Counted from the first letter of the stretch, positions 51,951 to 63,778 are shown. The stretch is DNA of 64,000 bases from Brachynemurus nebulosus (GCA_035578155.1 JAPWDM010000015.1:7996709-8060708); one strand, 5' to 3'. A program made the numbers and translations. The notes: a model not told the origin generated them from the letters alone.

Positions 51951-52966
51951 CACAGTGTTTCATCTAATACAAGCTAGCTGGACAAAAACGAAATTAAAAT
52001 TTCTTGAAACAATTAATGAGGATAGGTAGGCCATGAGTTAGTAATCACATCAACAGATATTGTTTTGTTAACAATAGCACGAAACATCGGTAATAAGAGT
52101 AAGTATATAAAATAATTAGGTGAAATGCATAAAATCATTGTAATTTTTTTTACTGACACGATTGCATCTCTCGAGATTTTCTTACTAGTTGTGACAATTT
52201 TTTGTGATGAGTTCTACTACTGAGGGTAAGAACTTTTTTTATTTAGTACAATAATAAAATATTATTCATACCTTAAATAAAATAAAAGCTTCATAAATCG
52301 GAAAATAGATTTTTTTTTAACAAATTTTAAATTCAAAAGACCATAAGTAAAAATCCCCTCTTATCCCCGGCCTGTAATTTTTTCAGACAATAGACACAAC
52401 CTTCTAGTTTATAGTGAATAGTATTTTTTTTGCCCCATTTTGCCCAATTGTTATTTATTTTGTATTTTCTTAGATGGTAGTTTTAAAGTTCCAAAAAGGG
52501 AGTTTTTCGAAGAGTGGGTAAAACATTCGAAAAGGGACAGAAACAAGAGTCTTTTCATGTTTATTTCAAAGGAACGTGATCTTAGTAGAATAACAGAGGC
52601 ATCTATCAAGTACATCAAGTCCGTCATTTCCCGTTTTACATCGAAACTATCGGAGAAATGGGAGCATTCTCGCCGTACACGAGATCGTTTCTTAGCTGAT
52701 AATGTTGAGTGGCTAGCGGGCGAAGATATCAAATATTTTCAATATCAATTTCTCAAATATTTATATATATTTTTATGTATTTGTGTAGTAAAACAACATT
52801 ATTTTTCTAATTAATGTATTTTATTTCCTAAGGCACCCCCTTGATGGGATTCCAAGTACTTTAAACAAATAAACACACTCATATTAGTATTCAAAAGGGG
52901 CTTTGAAACCTATATCTATAAAAAAATAATTTTGTCCAGCTAGCTTGTATTAGACGAAACACTGTG
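51951..52966 (+). mobile_element. Transib-like element with CACAGTG ends
   Basis: Inverted ends of about 37 bp (CACAGTGTTTCATCTAATAC... left; one mismatch right) and a 5-bp duplication CGTAT (51946-51950, 52967-52971). Transib elements make 5-bp duplications, and their ends begin with a heptamer like the V(D)J RSS (CACAGTG). At the left end an ACAAAAACG nonamer-like word follows after 24 bp. 1,016 bp, with a short two-exon gene, so it is internally deleted and non-autonomous. Confidence 0.8.
52207..52814 (+). CDS. Two-exon ORF in the Transib-like element, possible transposase N-terminus
   Basis: Exon 1 is 52207-52225 (MSSTTE plus one base), the intron is 52226-52473 (GTAAGA...TTTTCTTAG), and exon 2 is 52474-52814. 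The join is in frame (Asp codon, then GSFKVPKREFFEEWVKHS). The product is about 119 residues, helical and basic, with a WEHSRRTRDRFLADNVEWL block that resembles the N-terminal part of Transib transposases as I remember them. No catalytic DDE residues are present. The hydrophobic C-terminal residues (YLYIFLCICVV) probably come from read-through after an internal deletion. Confidence 0.5.
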
Positions 52967-52971
52967 CGTAT

Positions 52972-53393
52972 ATATGTATCGTATATCGTTTATTGTATTT
53001 TTTTGCAGCCCCGTAAGAAAAATTTCAAAATTTACTGATGCAAAAATTTTCCATTCAGAAGTTTTGTAATGTAAAAGTTAGGCAAAAGGAACAACGCTTA
53101 AGTACAGTGTATAGTTGAAGTGTTGTAAATTAAAGTTGTTTAGCTTTTTTTTTGTAAGTTTATTGAAGAGAATTTTATTTTTATTTATTTGTAAATAATA
53201 AACAAATATGGAATACCATAAAGTAACGCTCAAATCTATTAATATTTATTTATTTGGTTTAGCTAATACGCTAAACTTATATCGTCTAGCTCTCATTATT
53301 TTTAATTCGCATGGTATCGCTAATTATGAAAATTTTTTTTTTATTTCGTACCGCCAAAGAGAAATTTCGCTTAGAAATTTCATACCGTCTCTT
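52972..53393 (+). other. gypsy 3' region, non-coding
   Basis: Continues the gypsy sequence after the Transib-like insertion. AT-rich with no recognised domain. Confidence 0.35.
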
Positions 53394-53985
53394 TGCTGTA
53401 CCATTTTCGGCGTAAAAATAAAATGCTGGGCGAACTTTACTTGCCAGCCTGCGTGATAAAAGTCCTTCCAAATAGACAAAGGTGAGTATCACCAAGTCAC
53501 AGCGTCTCTTTTAGCTGTACCATTTCCGGCTTGAGAATCGAATGGTGGGCGAACCTTACTTGTCAGCCCGCGGGGTAAAAGTCCTCCCAAATAGACAAAG
53601 GTGGCTACCACCAAGTCACAGAAGTTCTATTTTGCTGTACCATTTTTGGCGTAAGAATAAAATGGTGGGCGAACTTTACTTGCCAGCCCGCGTTGTAAAA
53701 GTCCTCCCAGATAGGCAAGTTGACTGTCACCAAGTCACAAGCTTCTCTTAGCTATGCCATCTCCGGCTTGAGAATCGAATGGTGGGCGAACCTTACTTGT
53801 CAGCCCGCGGGGTAAAAGTCCTCCCAAATAGACAAAGGTAGCTACCACCAAGTCACAGCAGTTCTTGTTGCTGTACCGTACCCGGCGTAAAGAATAGACG
53901 GTGGGCACACTTTACTTGTCAGCCCGCGGGGTAGAAGTCCTCCAAATAGGCACGGTGGCTATCACCAAGTCACAACCCCTTATCG
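53394..53985. repeat. Five tandem ~118-bp units in the gypsy 3' region
   Basis: The GTGGGCGAAC-type word recurs at 53428, 53547, 53667, 53784 and 53903 (periods 117-120 bp). Each unit contains TGCTGTACCATTT, TTACTTGYCAGCCCGCG, AAAGTCCTCCCAAATAG and CACCAAGTCACA. It is less AT-rich than the surroundings. Units 2 and 4 are most alike, as are 1 and 3, suggesting expansion as a dimer. Confidence 0.92.
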
Positions 53986-54806
53986 TTTCGTATAGTTTTT
54001 TTTTATGTCCCGATATATGAACCCCTCTGGTTGGTTCCCTAGGAAAACGTTCATTTGAAACAGATTTTCTTGGTATCGTCTCGTTTCGTATCGTCTCATA
54101 TAGTTTATATTCCCGATTTATGGGCCTCATGGGTGGCTCTGGAAGGAAAAGTCCGCCTGGACACATTTCCTTAATGCTGTATCGATTTGTCGTTTTATTT
54201 ACTTACCGATTATTGGAAGGGTTCGTGTTGAACAAGTTTCCTACTTACCGTTAGATTATCGATTATCAAGTAACTAATGTTACTCAAAATTTCGTTTATT
54301 GTTATTTAGATTTGCGTTTAATTAGATTTATGAGTACCTGTGTTACTCCAAATAAAAATCCCGTTAAGGATTATTATTATTTCGATTTATGAGTATTAGC
54401 ATTACTCCCGAGAAAATAAGTTTCGAATCACTTTGATTATATCAGTGTTCGAACATTCTCTAAAGTATCGTTTAAAGCACTTAAATTTGCAAGTGTTCTC
54501 AGTTTATTCCCGAAAATTTCGTTTAGAATTATTATTTAGATATATAAGTACTATCGAGTTATTTAAGTTTCGTCTCGTTTAGTACATAGCTTTTCGTTTG
54601 GGTGCGTTGTAATTATCTGTGCCTTTCGAAAACTGCCGCTTGTACCGCTATGTCATTTATAAGTTTAAGTTGGATTATATTCCCAAAAGATTTTCGTTTG
54701 TGTTGTCGTATGTCGTCTACCTCACGTTTTTTTTATACGTGTAACAGAAGTGGCGTCTAGAGTTCCTCATTATTTTTTTGGTGTACCTTGAACAGGATAT
54801 CGCTGA

Positions 54807-55830
54807 TGCCCCACGTTAGTTGAGAAGATTTATTTTTGTTTTAGAGAGGGAGATGCCCCACGTTATCTATACGTTTTTTATTTATCGTGTCGTTTTGTAA
54901 GAATAATTTATTTTTGTTTGGACGTTTACCGAAATGTCCCACGCTGTTTATACGTTTTATTTGTCGTGTCGTTTTGTAAGAATAATTTTTTTTTTTGGGA
55001 TCTTACCGACTTACCTCACGTCAATTGTGTTGTCGGCTTCAAATTACGCGTTAGTTATGGAACTGTCGCCCCATACCGAAAGTACCGTTTTGTCAATTCC
55101 GTTTAGAATATTTTTCTTTGTTTATGTTACACGCCCGTTTAAATTTCGTTTACCGTTGGAAAATTTCCGTTTAATAGAATTTAAATTTCGTTTTATCGGT
55201 TGCCCCACGTTGCCAATACAAAAAAAAATTCTCTTGTTGTTATCGAGATGCCCCACGTTGCCTATACGTGGAATATTTTATGTCGTTTTACCAAAGTGCC
55301 CCACGTTGGCTGTCACCCCATACCGAAAATGCTATTTTGGGGTTCCCGTTTAGAACGTTTTTCGTTTATGTGTTACGTCCGTAAAGTTTCGTTTACCGTT
55401 GAAAGAAAAAGAGTCTACCGTTCTATATCGAATAAATTAAAATTAGATCGAAAGTTTCCGTTTAGTAGAATTTAATTTTTGTCGTCTGTTGCCCCGCGTG
55501 GATAATTTTCCTACCGTTAAGCCTTGTTATTAATCAGTGTCGTTGCCCCACGTAATAAAGAAAAGAAAAGAATTTTTTTATTTCGTGATATTGATACTAA
55601 TACCCCACATTTCAAGGGTAAAGAATTTCGCTCAGTTACATCAGTTTCATTTTAAAATTTTTGGAGTGTTAACTTTCGTTTGTCGTATAGCTTGGTGTCG
55701 AAGAAGAGTGTCCCACGTTGGAGTAGACAGAAGCATTTACTATGTCCTGCCGATTATGTTTTAAATTTACGAACGTCCCGTTATGTATTTATGTATAATA
55801 TCGTCTGATCGTCTTATGCCCCACGTTGAA
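54807..55830 (+). repeat. Dispersed TGCCCCACGTTG motif, about eleven copies
   Basis: TGCCCCACGTT occurs at 54807, 54854, 55201, 55249, 55297 and about 55818. Near-matches (TGTCCCACGCT, TGCCCCGCGTG, TGCCCCACGTA, TACCCCACATT, TGTCCCACGTT) lie near 54935, 55490, 55544, 55600 and 55709. The spacing is irregular, so this is not a simple tandem array. The word matches the 3' T-arm/acceptor of tRNA-Lys(CUU), GCCCCACGUUGG, as I recall it. Confidence 0.7.
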
Positions 55831-56360
55831 AAAGGGCACAAACACTTGTAAACCGTACCGTTTATTTATTTAATTATTCCAAATTTAGTGGAGCGCCGTA
55901 TAGTAGCTTAGTTTCGTTTGGGCTATTTCGTTTGTAAGAGTATCAAAGGAATTTCGTTTTGTTCGTTTAACGCCAAATGGGTTAAATGGATTTAGGTTTC
56001 ATTTATTCTCGTTAAACCGTTTTGTGTTGAATCTCCAATTTAGTTGTTAGCTTCGAATGTAGAGTTATTGAGTAGTACCGAAAGTTAAATTATTACCGTA
56101 CAGTCTAGTTGTCGAAGTACCAAAATTGTTAGTAATCCTCTGCTGTTTTAGTTGCCGAAAGATGTACCGTTCCGTTGAAAATTTTGTCATTAGAAATTTT
56201 AACTTTTCGTAAAATTCCGCTTAGTTTCGAATCATCGCAAATTTTAGCTCTCGTCGATTATTCCGTTTATCGTCGTACAGTTTTATTTTACCGACCTTTA
56301 TCGCTTGTACCGAAAAGAGTAAAGTTCCAAATTTTGCGAGCGGAGCGAGCAAAATTTACC
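55831..56360 (+). other. gypsy 3' region, degraded
   Basis: GTTTCGTTT-rich sequence without a recognised domain. A short open frame 56175-56405 runs into the polypurine tract and has no family resemblance that I can name. Confidence 0.35.
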
Positions 56361-56373
56361 GGAGAAGGAGGGA
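56361..56373 (+). other. Polypurine tract
   Basis: GGAGAAGGAGGGA directly precedes TGTTACG, the classic layout at the start of a gypsy 3' LTR. In the family it primes plus-strand DNA synthesis. Confidence 0.6.
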
Positions 56374-57811
56374 TGTTACGAAACTTTTGTTTTTTTTTTG
56401 GCTAGTTTATTTTGTTGACCCGAACAAACCTAATTATTTTCTTGTAGTATCGTTGTTGGAACAAACCTCACATACCGTTACATTGAATACACGTCGTACG
56501 TGTACTTACATTGTATGTTGTATTCAACTATGTTATGTGTATAATATCTATTAGCACACTAATGTTATCAACAGTGCTTGTCAAAATTAAATTGACGTTT
56601 CAGTAAGGTTTGGTTAGTGACTTGCCGCGTAATCTCGTTTCTTAATGTAAAAAGATAAGATTTTATTGTGTTAGTATTCTTCTAAATACATTGAACAGTG
56701 TTTTCCGTAAAGATTGAGTGTTTTCGCGATTTTCGAATAACGTAAATTACCTATATTGATTGTTTAAGAGCCACTGTATTGAAAATGGTATTGTCAACTT
56801 CAAAATTGATTTGGATCTATCGAAGTATTTCTCGTAATATTTTAGTGTCGTAATAGTTCTTCAAAGAATAAAATTCTTTTCAAAACAAGTGAAAACAGGC
56901 CATCAAAAATGCATTTCCACGTAAAATTATTTCTTTATTTTCTCGTTCATTTTACCTTTACCGTTGGCGAGTTTCCAATGAATTAATTAAAAGCTACAAT
57001 AATATTTGTTTATCCATATGTGCTTTGCAAGTACGTTCGAAAAATTGCTATTGTTATATCTCGTGTACTAATTTACACGTTGTTCTTTTCAGAGGGCATC
57101 GTCTTTATCGTTCATCTTTTTTGTTCTTTCTTATCGTTTTATTACCGATTATTAGCAATTATTATCGTTTCTTATCGTTCATGATCAGTCATTATCGTCA
57201 TTAAAATTCTCACATTACCGATTACAATATCGTTTATCGTTCATCATTTACGATTGCAATACCGTTTATTATTACCATTAAATTACGTTTAATATTCACG
57301 ATTACAATATCGTTCAACGTTTGTTTCTGCGTATCGTTTTCCATCGGAGAAATGGTTGGAATATTCTCGTGTTTCGTATAACTACAACGATTGTACCGAT
57401 ATTTCCGATACTTTTGTTTTGGATGGTTGTGTCGTTGCCGAACTGCGGAACGTTTATCGCCAATAAAGTATTCTGTTCTGGATGGTTATTGGTTGTACCG
57501 CTGTCGAAGTGCCGAATGTTTATCGCCGAGTAATATCGTATATAGAATTAGTATCCGTTTGGAGTAACTATTTGGACGTTTGCTCACACTACCGTTTCCG
57601 TTGGTTCCTGCTATTGTTCCTGGAGTTCCGAAAATTCCGCATCATCTCCCGTCTATATCCACATGTGCTCGTCAAATTAGTACCTGCACCAGATGATAGT
57701 TTTGTTGGAAGACTGGTACCGTAAAGGAGAATTACCGCATCATGTAGCACGTCCGGCCCCCGATGTTTCGAATTTAATTTCGCAGAGAGCACAAGTAAAT
57801 CACCCATAACA
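56374..57811 (+). repeat. Putative gypsy 3' LTR
   Basis: Starts TGTTACGAAAC after the polypurine tract and may end ...CCCATAACA at 57811, giving TGTTA/TAACA ends. An AATAAA at about 56867 could be its polyadenylation signal. There is no second LTR in the window, so the length is unverified. Confidence 0.4.
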
Positions 57812-57850
57812 AAGGGAGGTAACTGTTTGAGTTTTCGTCGCCCTAGTGGA

Positions 57851-58292
57851 ATACCGCGTAACTCCATTTTTGGGGGTGTATGGAGTTATGTATACCGATG
57901 GAAAGAGGAGAGAAATCTCCGTCTTTCTGTATGGGTATCATGCATTTCAGTCTATCGTGTGAAGAGCTATGGACGAATTTGTAATACAGCGTATCAGAAA
58001 TCTGGGAATGAATACCGCGTATCAGTCATGTTTGTATGGTGGTTTATGGTGAATTGACAGTGCTCTGAATTGTTCCTCGTTTTTTCATGAAAATGGGCGA
58101 ATCGGATCCGAACTTTCTGTAAGTAATTAGTTGAATAACCCTTTTACATAAATATCATAATGTAATGTTGTAATTTTTAAGATATATCCCTTTTTTGCTC
58201 AAATATACGCGTGTTGACATACGCGGTATTACAATGTGATATTCTTTCACGTGTCATTGTCTTACGCGGTATTGCATAGGACTTACGCGGTA
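57851..58292. repeat. Left subterminal ATACCGCGTA repeats (5 copies)
   Basis: Exact copies at 57851 and 58012 (plus) and 58220, 58263 and 58283 (complement). The two orientations and the restriction to element ends suggest binding sites for the encoded protein. Confidence 0.85.
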
Positions 58293-60844
58293 TTTCTTAC
58301 GTTTGTTGACAATGCTTTAATAATTAATTGACATGAATATTCTATTTTTTAGGCAATTAGACGACGATGACGACGATGTTATTAAGGAAATTTGGTCTGA
58401 AATACTAAATAAAAAGAATGCTGATACAAGAAAGTGCCATGAAAATTACACTCACACTGAAAATAGCCACCATGCAAATGATATCGACGTTACATTCGCA
58501 AATGCAACAGATGTGAATCATAGAGGTAAAAATCCGAATAACTTCATCTGACCTTCTAAAAATTCATTTGAATTTCTCTCCTGCAAATAGATACTACCAA
58601 TTTGAGTAATAATGACGCAATGGAATACGGCTGTTGAAGAGTTGGTAATTCACGGTACGATCCAATTTCGTTTGATAAAACGATTGTATAGTAATGGTAT
58701 TTAAAACGTTCATTCATAGATCTCAATTCCATTCCATCGGGGGATAACGTCACTTATGTGACAACAGAACACTGTTTGCTTAACGTGATAGAGATTAGTG
58801 GTAATGAAATTGTTGTTGATTCAAATGAGAACAACATCTCCTGCTTCAACGAAAATATCGACCATACACAAACTAGAGACATGTCCGAACCTGAGGCTGT
58901 ACAACCTTTTGTAAGTATTTCTGTAAATTGAATGATTATATTAATCTTGATATAATAATTAAATGTACAGTACGGTGAGATTCAAACTGAGGAGGAGTCA
59001 AGCTCCAGTCATCATGATTCTTCTAAAAACGAGAAACAAGACAGAAAACGGATGAGTTTAGCGGATTCAGAATCATGGAAGCGGTTAAAAAATAAAAACT
59101 TACGCGAAAAAGGTGAGGCATACTTAGGATATCGGCGCACTAAAGACGGAAAAGTATACCATGACGTTGACAAGCCTCCAAGAAAAATGATGCCAGGATG
59201 TACGAGCGACTACTGTAAACGGGCAAAAACAAGGAAGTGTGCCACGTTTACCGAGAATGACCGGAAGTCAATATTTGAATATTATTGGAAAGGATTGACA
59301 ACTGCCCAGAGAAAAGTATTCCTCAAAAATTCCATTTCAATCAAGAGTGCTCAGCCTCCTAAGTCAACGAAAATTAACAGTCGGAGAGGGTACACACGAA
59401 TGTATTTCCTAACAGTTGGAAACGAGAGACGTCAGGTATGCCAAAAAATGTTTTTGCAAACATTGGGAATTAACGAGTGGACCATAAGATATTGACTGGA
59501 ACAAGGCAGTAATGGAATGATAAGGGAATCGGCACCAAAACAACAGCCAGTACGTGTTTCAGAAAAGAACGCTCAGCGAAGAAGAGGGGTCAAAGAATTC
59601 TTCATGTCTCTTAATAAGATGCCATCGCATTATTGTCGCAGTACATCCACTGAACAATATCTTGAACCAGTTTTCTCATCTAAAGCGGAGCTGTATGAGG
59701 TGTACAAGGAATTCGTCAAAGAGAAAGATTATGGAAAAGAAGCCTGCTACAAATTGTTTGACGACATCTACAGACAGGAAAATTTAGGCATTTTTGAGCC
59801 CTTGAAAGATCGCTGCGACACTTGCTTTGCACATGATAACGGACAGATTGAAGAGGAAATATATGCCAAACATATCACTCAGAAAACTCGGGCACAAAAT
59901 GAAAAGAAAGTGGACAAAGAATCAGCGGAAAAAGGTGACATCATTGCATACACAATGGATCTACAAGCCGTCAAAATTTGCCCCCTGATCAAAGCGAGCT
60001 CATCCTACTATAAGAAGAAATTGGCAGTTCATAATTTCACGATGTATAACCTGGCTACGAAAGAGGCTGTTTGTTTTTGGTTTGATGAAACCGAGTCCGA
60101 TTTACAGGCATCCTGTTTTGTATCATTTATCATGTTTGAATTGGAAAGACAATCTGAGAAGAACAAAGACAATTTGAAGCCAATAGTATTATATTCGGAT
60201 GGTTGCATTTATCAAAACAGAAATGCTGCACTGGCCAACGCGATTTTACATTTTGCCATAAAAACTTCGATAACAGTTCATCAAAAATTTTTAGTAAAAG
60301 GCCACACAAAAATGGAGTGTGACTCGATGCACGCCGCAATCGAAAATAAAATAAAGAAGAAACAGTCAATATTTTTGCCGACACAATATGCGGACGCATC
60401 GAGGGAGGCCAGAAAGACTCCGTTTCCATATGAAGTTATCGAAGTTGACTACACTTTTTTCAAAAATTATCACCGGCTCGAGACAGACATTTATCAGTCA
60501 ATCCGACCAGGTAATTTTTCGTAGTTCATAACAAGGTCTCATAAACAGTAAAAATGTTCTTTTTGAATCTTACAGGCAGAATTGCTGGGGATCCGACCGT
60601 AACGGATTTACGAGAACTGAAGTATGATCCCTCGGGAATCATTTATTATAAAACTGACTTTGATGATAACTATCGTAAATTGTCCCAGCGGAACAAAAGC
60701 TACGCGCAAAATACAATTCATTATGAGCCCCTTCAGAAAGAACGGAGAAAAATCAATGAAGATAAGTGGAATAATCTTCAAGAATTAAAGAAACTTATTC
60801 CAAAAAATTACTGGCCATTTTATGATGCCATTCCCAAATATTGA
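58087..60844 (+). pseudogene. DUF7869-type putative transposase, spliced, single nonsense codon
   Basis: Exons inferred from GT-AG sites and continuous phase: 58087-58118, 58353-58525, 58720-58910, 58971-60510, 60576-60844 (about 734 codons). An optional exon 58591-58644 would add a stop. The N-terminus is acidic. The middle has Cys clusters (PGCTSDYCKRAKTRKC; RCDTCF). The conserved core has YTMDLQAVKICP (Asp, about 59958), IVLYSDGCIYQNRN (Asp, about 60196) and GHTKMECDSMHAAIENK (about 60301-60350), spaced like an RNase H-fold DDE/DDD nuclease. The TGA at 59493-59495 is the only stop in the main exon. Starting at ATG 58087 gives a clean in-frame first splice. Confidence 0.75.
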
Positions 60845-61155
60845 ATTTAATTCACAATAATGGATTTTTTTATTTTTTTTGTTGGCGATCATTGCTCTAT
60901 TACTATTTGAAGAAGTGATTTTTATTTTGTTATTAATGAAAATTCTATGAATTATTAACACTAAAAGACTACGCCATGATAGGCCTTATTTTTCTCAAAA
61001 AAAATGTATAGATAAGGATCTTTTATTTTGAAAACGATTTATAAATGAAAAAATAAAGACAAATGATATTTTTGATTAAAAACGTTGATTTTATTGAAAA
61101 TGACTAACCAGACATGAATTCAGCCAGTGTATTTCAGCAATGAAAACGGCACGAA

Positions 61156-61433
61156 ATACCGCGTATGATGATGAAACGACGGAAGAAATACCGCGTATGA
61201 CAATGAGAAATACCGCGTATCACATGTATATTCCATAAAATTATTTGCAATACCGCGTAAGTTATGATACGGATAACACATACAGCTTTCCTTAAAAATA
61301 TGTTAATACAGAGGAACAATAGCATATTTACATGGTATATGCATGCACCAAATATGTATTCAATCCCTGTAGCGAAAAATATGAAGTTTTTTCGCCTTCC
61401 TGAAAAGTTGGCGGGAACCGTGTTACGCGGTAT
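61156..61433. repeat. Right subterminal ATACCGCGTA repeats (5 copies)
   Basis: Exact copies at 61156, 61188, 61210 and 61250 (plus) and 61424 (complement). They mirror the left cluster. Confidence 0.85.
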
Positions 61434-61448
61434 TACCACTAGGGCGAC

Positions 61449-62179
61449 GTTTTTCTGATCCATAAGCATTTTTTTAAATAAATTAAATATTATTTATTTG
61501 AGTAATATTACGTTTGCCGTCTAATTTAAACTTATAAATTATGTTTGCCGTCTAATTTAGATTCATAAAACATTTTTAAAGATTTACTCAATTTATTGAG
61601 AATACTTAACCGTTATTATTTTAAATATTACCGAATTTTATAATGTCACGAATATTGTGAAAATTCAAGAACGTTCTTAAATTTAACCTACTTACCTAAA
61701 TATTGTATTACAAGATTTGAATATTATAAAAAATTATTAGTGAAAATGTTATAAGGTTTAAGTACTTGATATTAAGTTTTCGTCAATCTTTCGGTCCTGT
61801 ATGTATTTCAATTTTTTTTTTTTTTTTTTTTTTGAACTGCAATAAACTTAATGTAACAGTAGTGACGATTTACTTTTGCTAGCCCCTTTAAGTCACGTTT
61901 CAGAACCTGGTTTACCAATTTTGCACTTTGGGGTAAATTAGGGCAACAAAAGTGCATGGCGCCCTCATTTTTCGCTATCGCTACCGTACCGATTCCAAAA
62001 TTTAGAACTTCCCGCATGCTCTGCTCCTGAAGTTAAAGCCATGTTGCCGTACCGAAGACGTTTTTACGTCACAACTGGCACTGAAAAAAATTGTGGAAGA
62101 AGGATGAGCTATTAGTGGCGCATCCGCCACATATAAAATTCCTTTTAGCACTCTTCGGAATAAATATAAAAAGATTCGT
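61449..62179. other. AT-rich sequence with poly-T tract
   Basis: A run of about 23 T at 61812-61834 creates a Lys-rich minus-strand frame that is not a gene. From about 62090 the sequence may already belong to the next transposase relic, but no family motif is clear. Confidence 0.4.
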
Positions 62180-63778
62180 AATAAAAAAAGTGGTGATCAA
62201 ACTAGTTTTACTCTTGATAAAGAAAGTGCGTTTATCAGAGCTGCGAATTGCTGTGCAGAGTGGGGTTTCCCTCTGAATCTCACGGATATACGACACCTAG
62301 CTAAAAATTATTTAAATAGTCAAGGCCGCAATGTTAGCAAGTTTAAATCAAATATGTCAGGTATAGATTGGGCCCATTCTTTGTTACAAAGACATAACAA
62401 AGAAATTAGCCTCAAACTTTCCACAAATATTAAAAGATCTCGTACTGAAATTTCAAGAGAGACTATTGTTGCATATTTCAATAATTTGAAAAATACGCTA
62501 CAATATATCTCAATATATGCTACAATATAAATCAGAAAAAATGTGGCAGCAATGGACAGACGATGTGGCAGCAATGGACAGTACCCCATTTGACGGTACT
62601 TCAAAAACAAGTATTTCCATAATGTTTGCTGGCAATGCAGCAGGAGAGCTACTTCCACCTTATGAAGTATACCGGTCATGTTATTTATGGAATACTTGGA
62701 CAGAAAATGGTTGCCGATACAATAATAGCACAAATGGGTGGTTCGATGCTAAAATATTTTGCGACTGGTTCGAAAGTTTAATGCTACCAAGACTTAAAAA
62801 AATAAGGGGGAAAAGGTCATTATATGCGACAATTTATCTTCGCATATATCGCCACATGTGTTGAAACTGTGCGAAGACAATAATATATCCTTTGTATGTT
62901 TACCTCCAAATAGTACAAATCTTACGCAACCTTTAGATGTTGTTTTTTTCGATCCAATAAAAGTTGCATGGCGTAAAATTTTATTTCAATATAAAGAATC
63001 GGCTGAGGGATGTAACAATACTATTCTCCAAAAACAGCACTTTCCTTTACTTTTGAAAAAGTTGATGGAAATACTTGAAAAAAATGCAGGAACCAATTTA
63101 ATTGCTGGAAATGCGGAATTTACCCACCTAATGTTAATGAACTATTAAAAAGAATACCAGGATCTGATGTTGATAGAAATGCTACTGAAAATTCATTTTT
63201 AAAATCTTTAGAAAGCAAAAGGGCTAAATGGACGCAAAATAAATCTCAGAAAACAAGAAAGAAAAAGATGATTGTATCTCCAGGGAAAAGTATTGGATCA
63301 GAATTATTAAGCAAAGATACACCATTAACATCCCAAAAAATTACGGGAGAAAAAAGCGAACAAAAAGACCTATGAGACAAGTAGCGATGATGATCAAAAT
63401 CAATCGTGTGATTATACCGTTTTATTTAATGATTCAAGTGATTCTGAATTTGATCTAAATTTTGAAGCTCAGAAGTTTGAAAAAGATATAGAGGCAGAAA
63501 AAATACTTGATAACATCGTTACTGGAAAGAAAAGTTTTACTGATCTTTTATGTCTAAAAGAGGTCGTAAAAGCTAAAGGAGAATATGTGATATTCACTTA
63601 CGAAGGAGAGTTATTCCCAGGAAAAATAATAGATTTTAACGATGAAGAAGTAACTATAATTGCAATGCAAAAGTCCCTAAAGTCCTGGAAATGGTCAGAA
63701 AAACCGGGTTTACATAAATATACTTGGGAAGGTGTTTTCGATCATATAAATAAACCATCTCAAATATCAAAACGATGA
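62180..63778 (+). pseudogene. DDE_1 (jerky/pogo-like) transposase pseudogene
   Basis: The N-terminal part reads AEWGFPLNLTDIRHLAKNYL... WAHSLLQRHNKEISLKLS (about 62240-62420), the HTH_CenpB-type region. The segment with the first catalytic Asp is deleted near 62505-62580, where GTGGCAGCAATGGACAG is duplicated. The second Asp lies in the VIICDNLSSHI codons (about 62816-62848, different frame), and the third in TNLTQPLDVVFFDPIK (about 62915). After a further frame change at about 63140 the Lys/Ser-rich tail follows, ending at 63778 (GVFDHINKPSQISKR). It has at least three frame breaks and is dead. Confidence 0.82.

Larger units (their letters stand above)
43064..57811 (+). mobile_element. 5'-truncated Ty3/gypsy retrotransposon, hosting nested transposons
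   Basis: RNase H, integrase zinc-binding domain and integrase core are in order, followed by a long 3' region, a polypurine tract (GGAGAAGGAGGGA, 56361-56373) and an LTR-like start TGTTACG. The 5' part (gag, protease, RT) is missing at the junction with the Tc1 relic. A hAT (43792-51116) and a Transib-like element (51951-52966) are inserted. The right boundary at about 57811 (TAACA, complementary to TGTTA) is an inference. Confidence 0.65.
57837..61448 (+). mobile_element. DNA transposon carrying a multi-exon DUF7869-type gene
   Basis: Inverted ends GTCGCCCTAGTGG (57837) and CCACTAGGGCGAC (to 61448) continue into ATACCGCGTAAC-type sequence. Flanks GTTTTC (57831-57836) and GTTTTT (61449-61454) suggest a 5-6-bp duplication. 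Ten exact copies of ATACCGCGTA (either strand) cluster in the two subterminal regions. One gene with GT-AG introns fills the centre. I cannot place it in a named superfamily. Confidence 0.78.
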
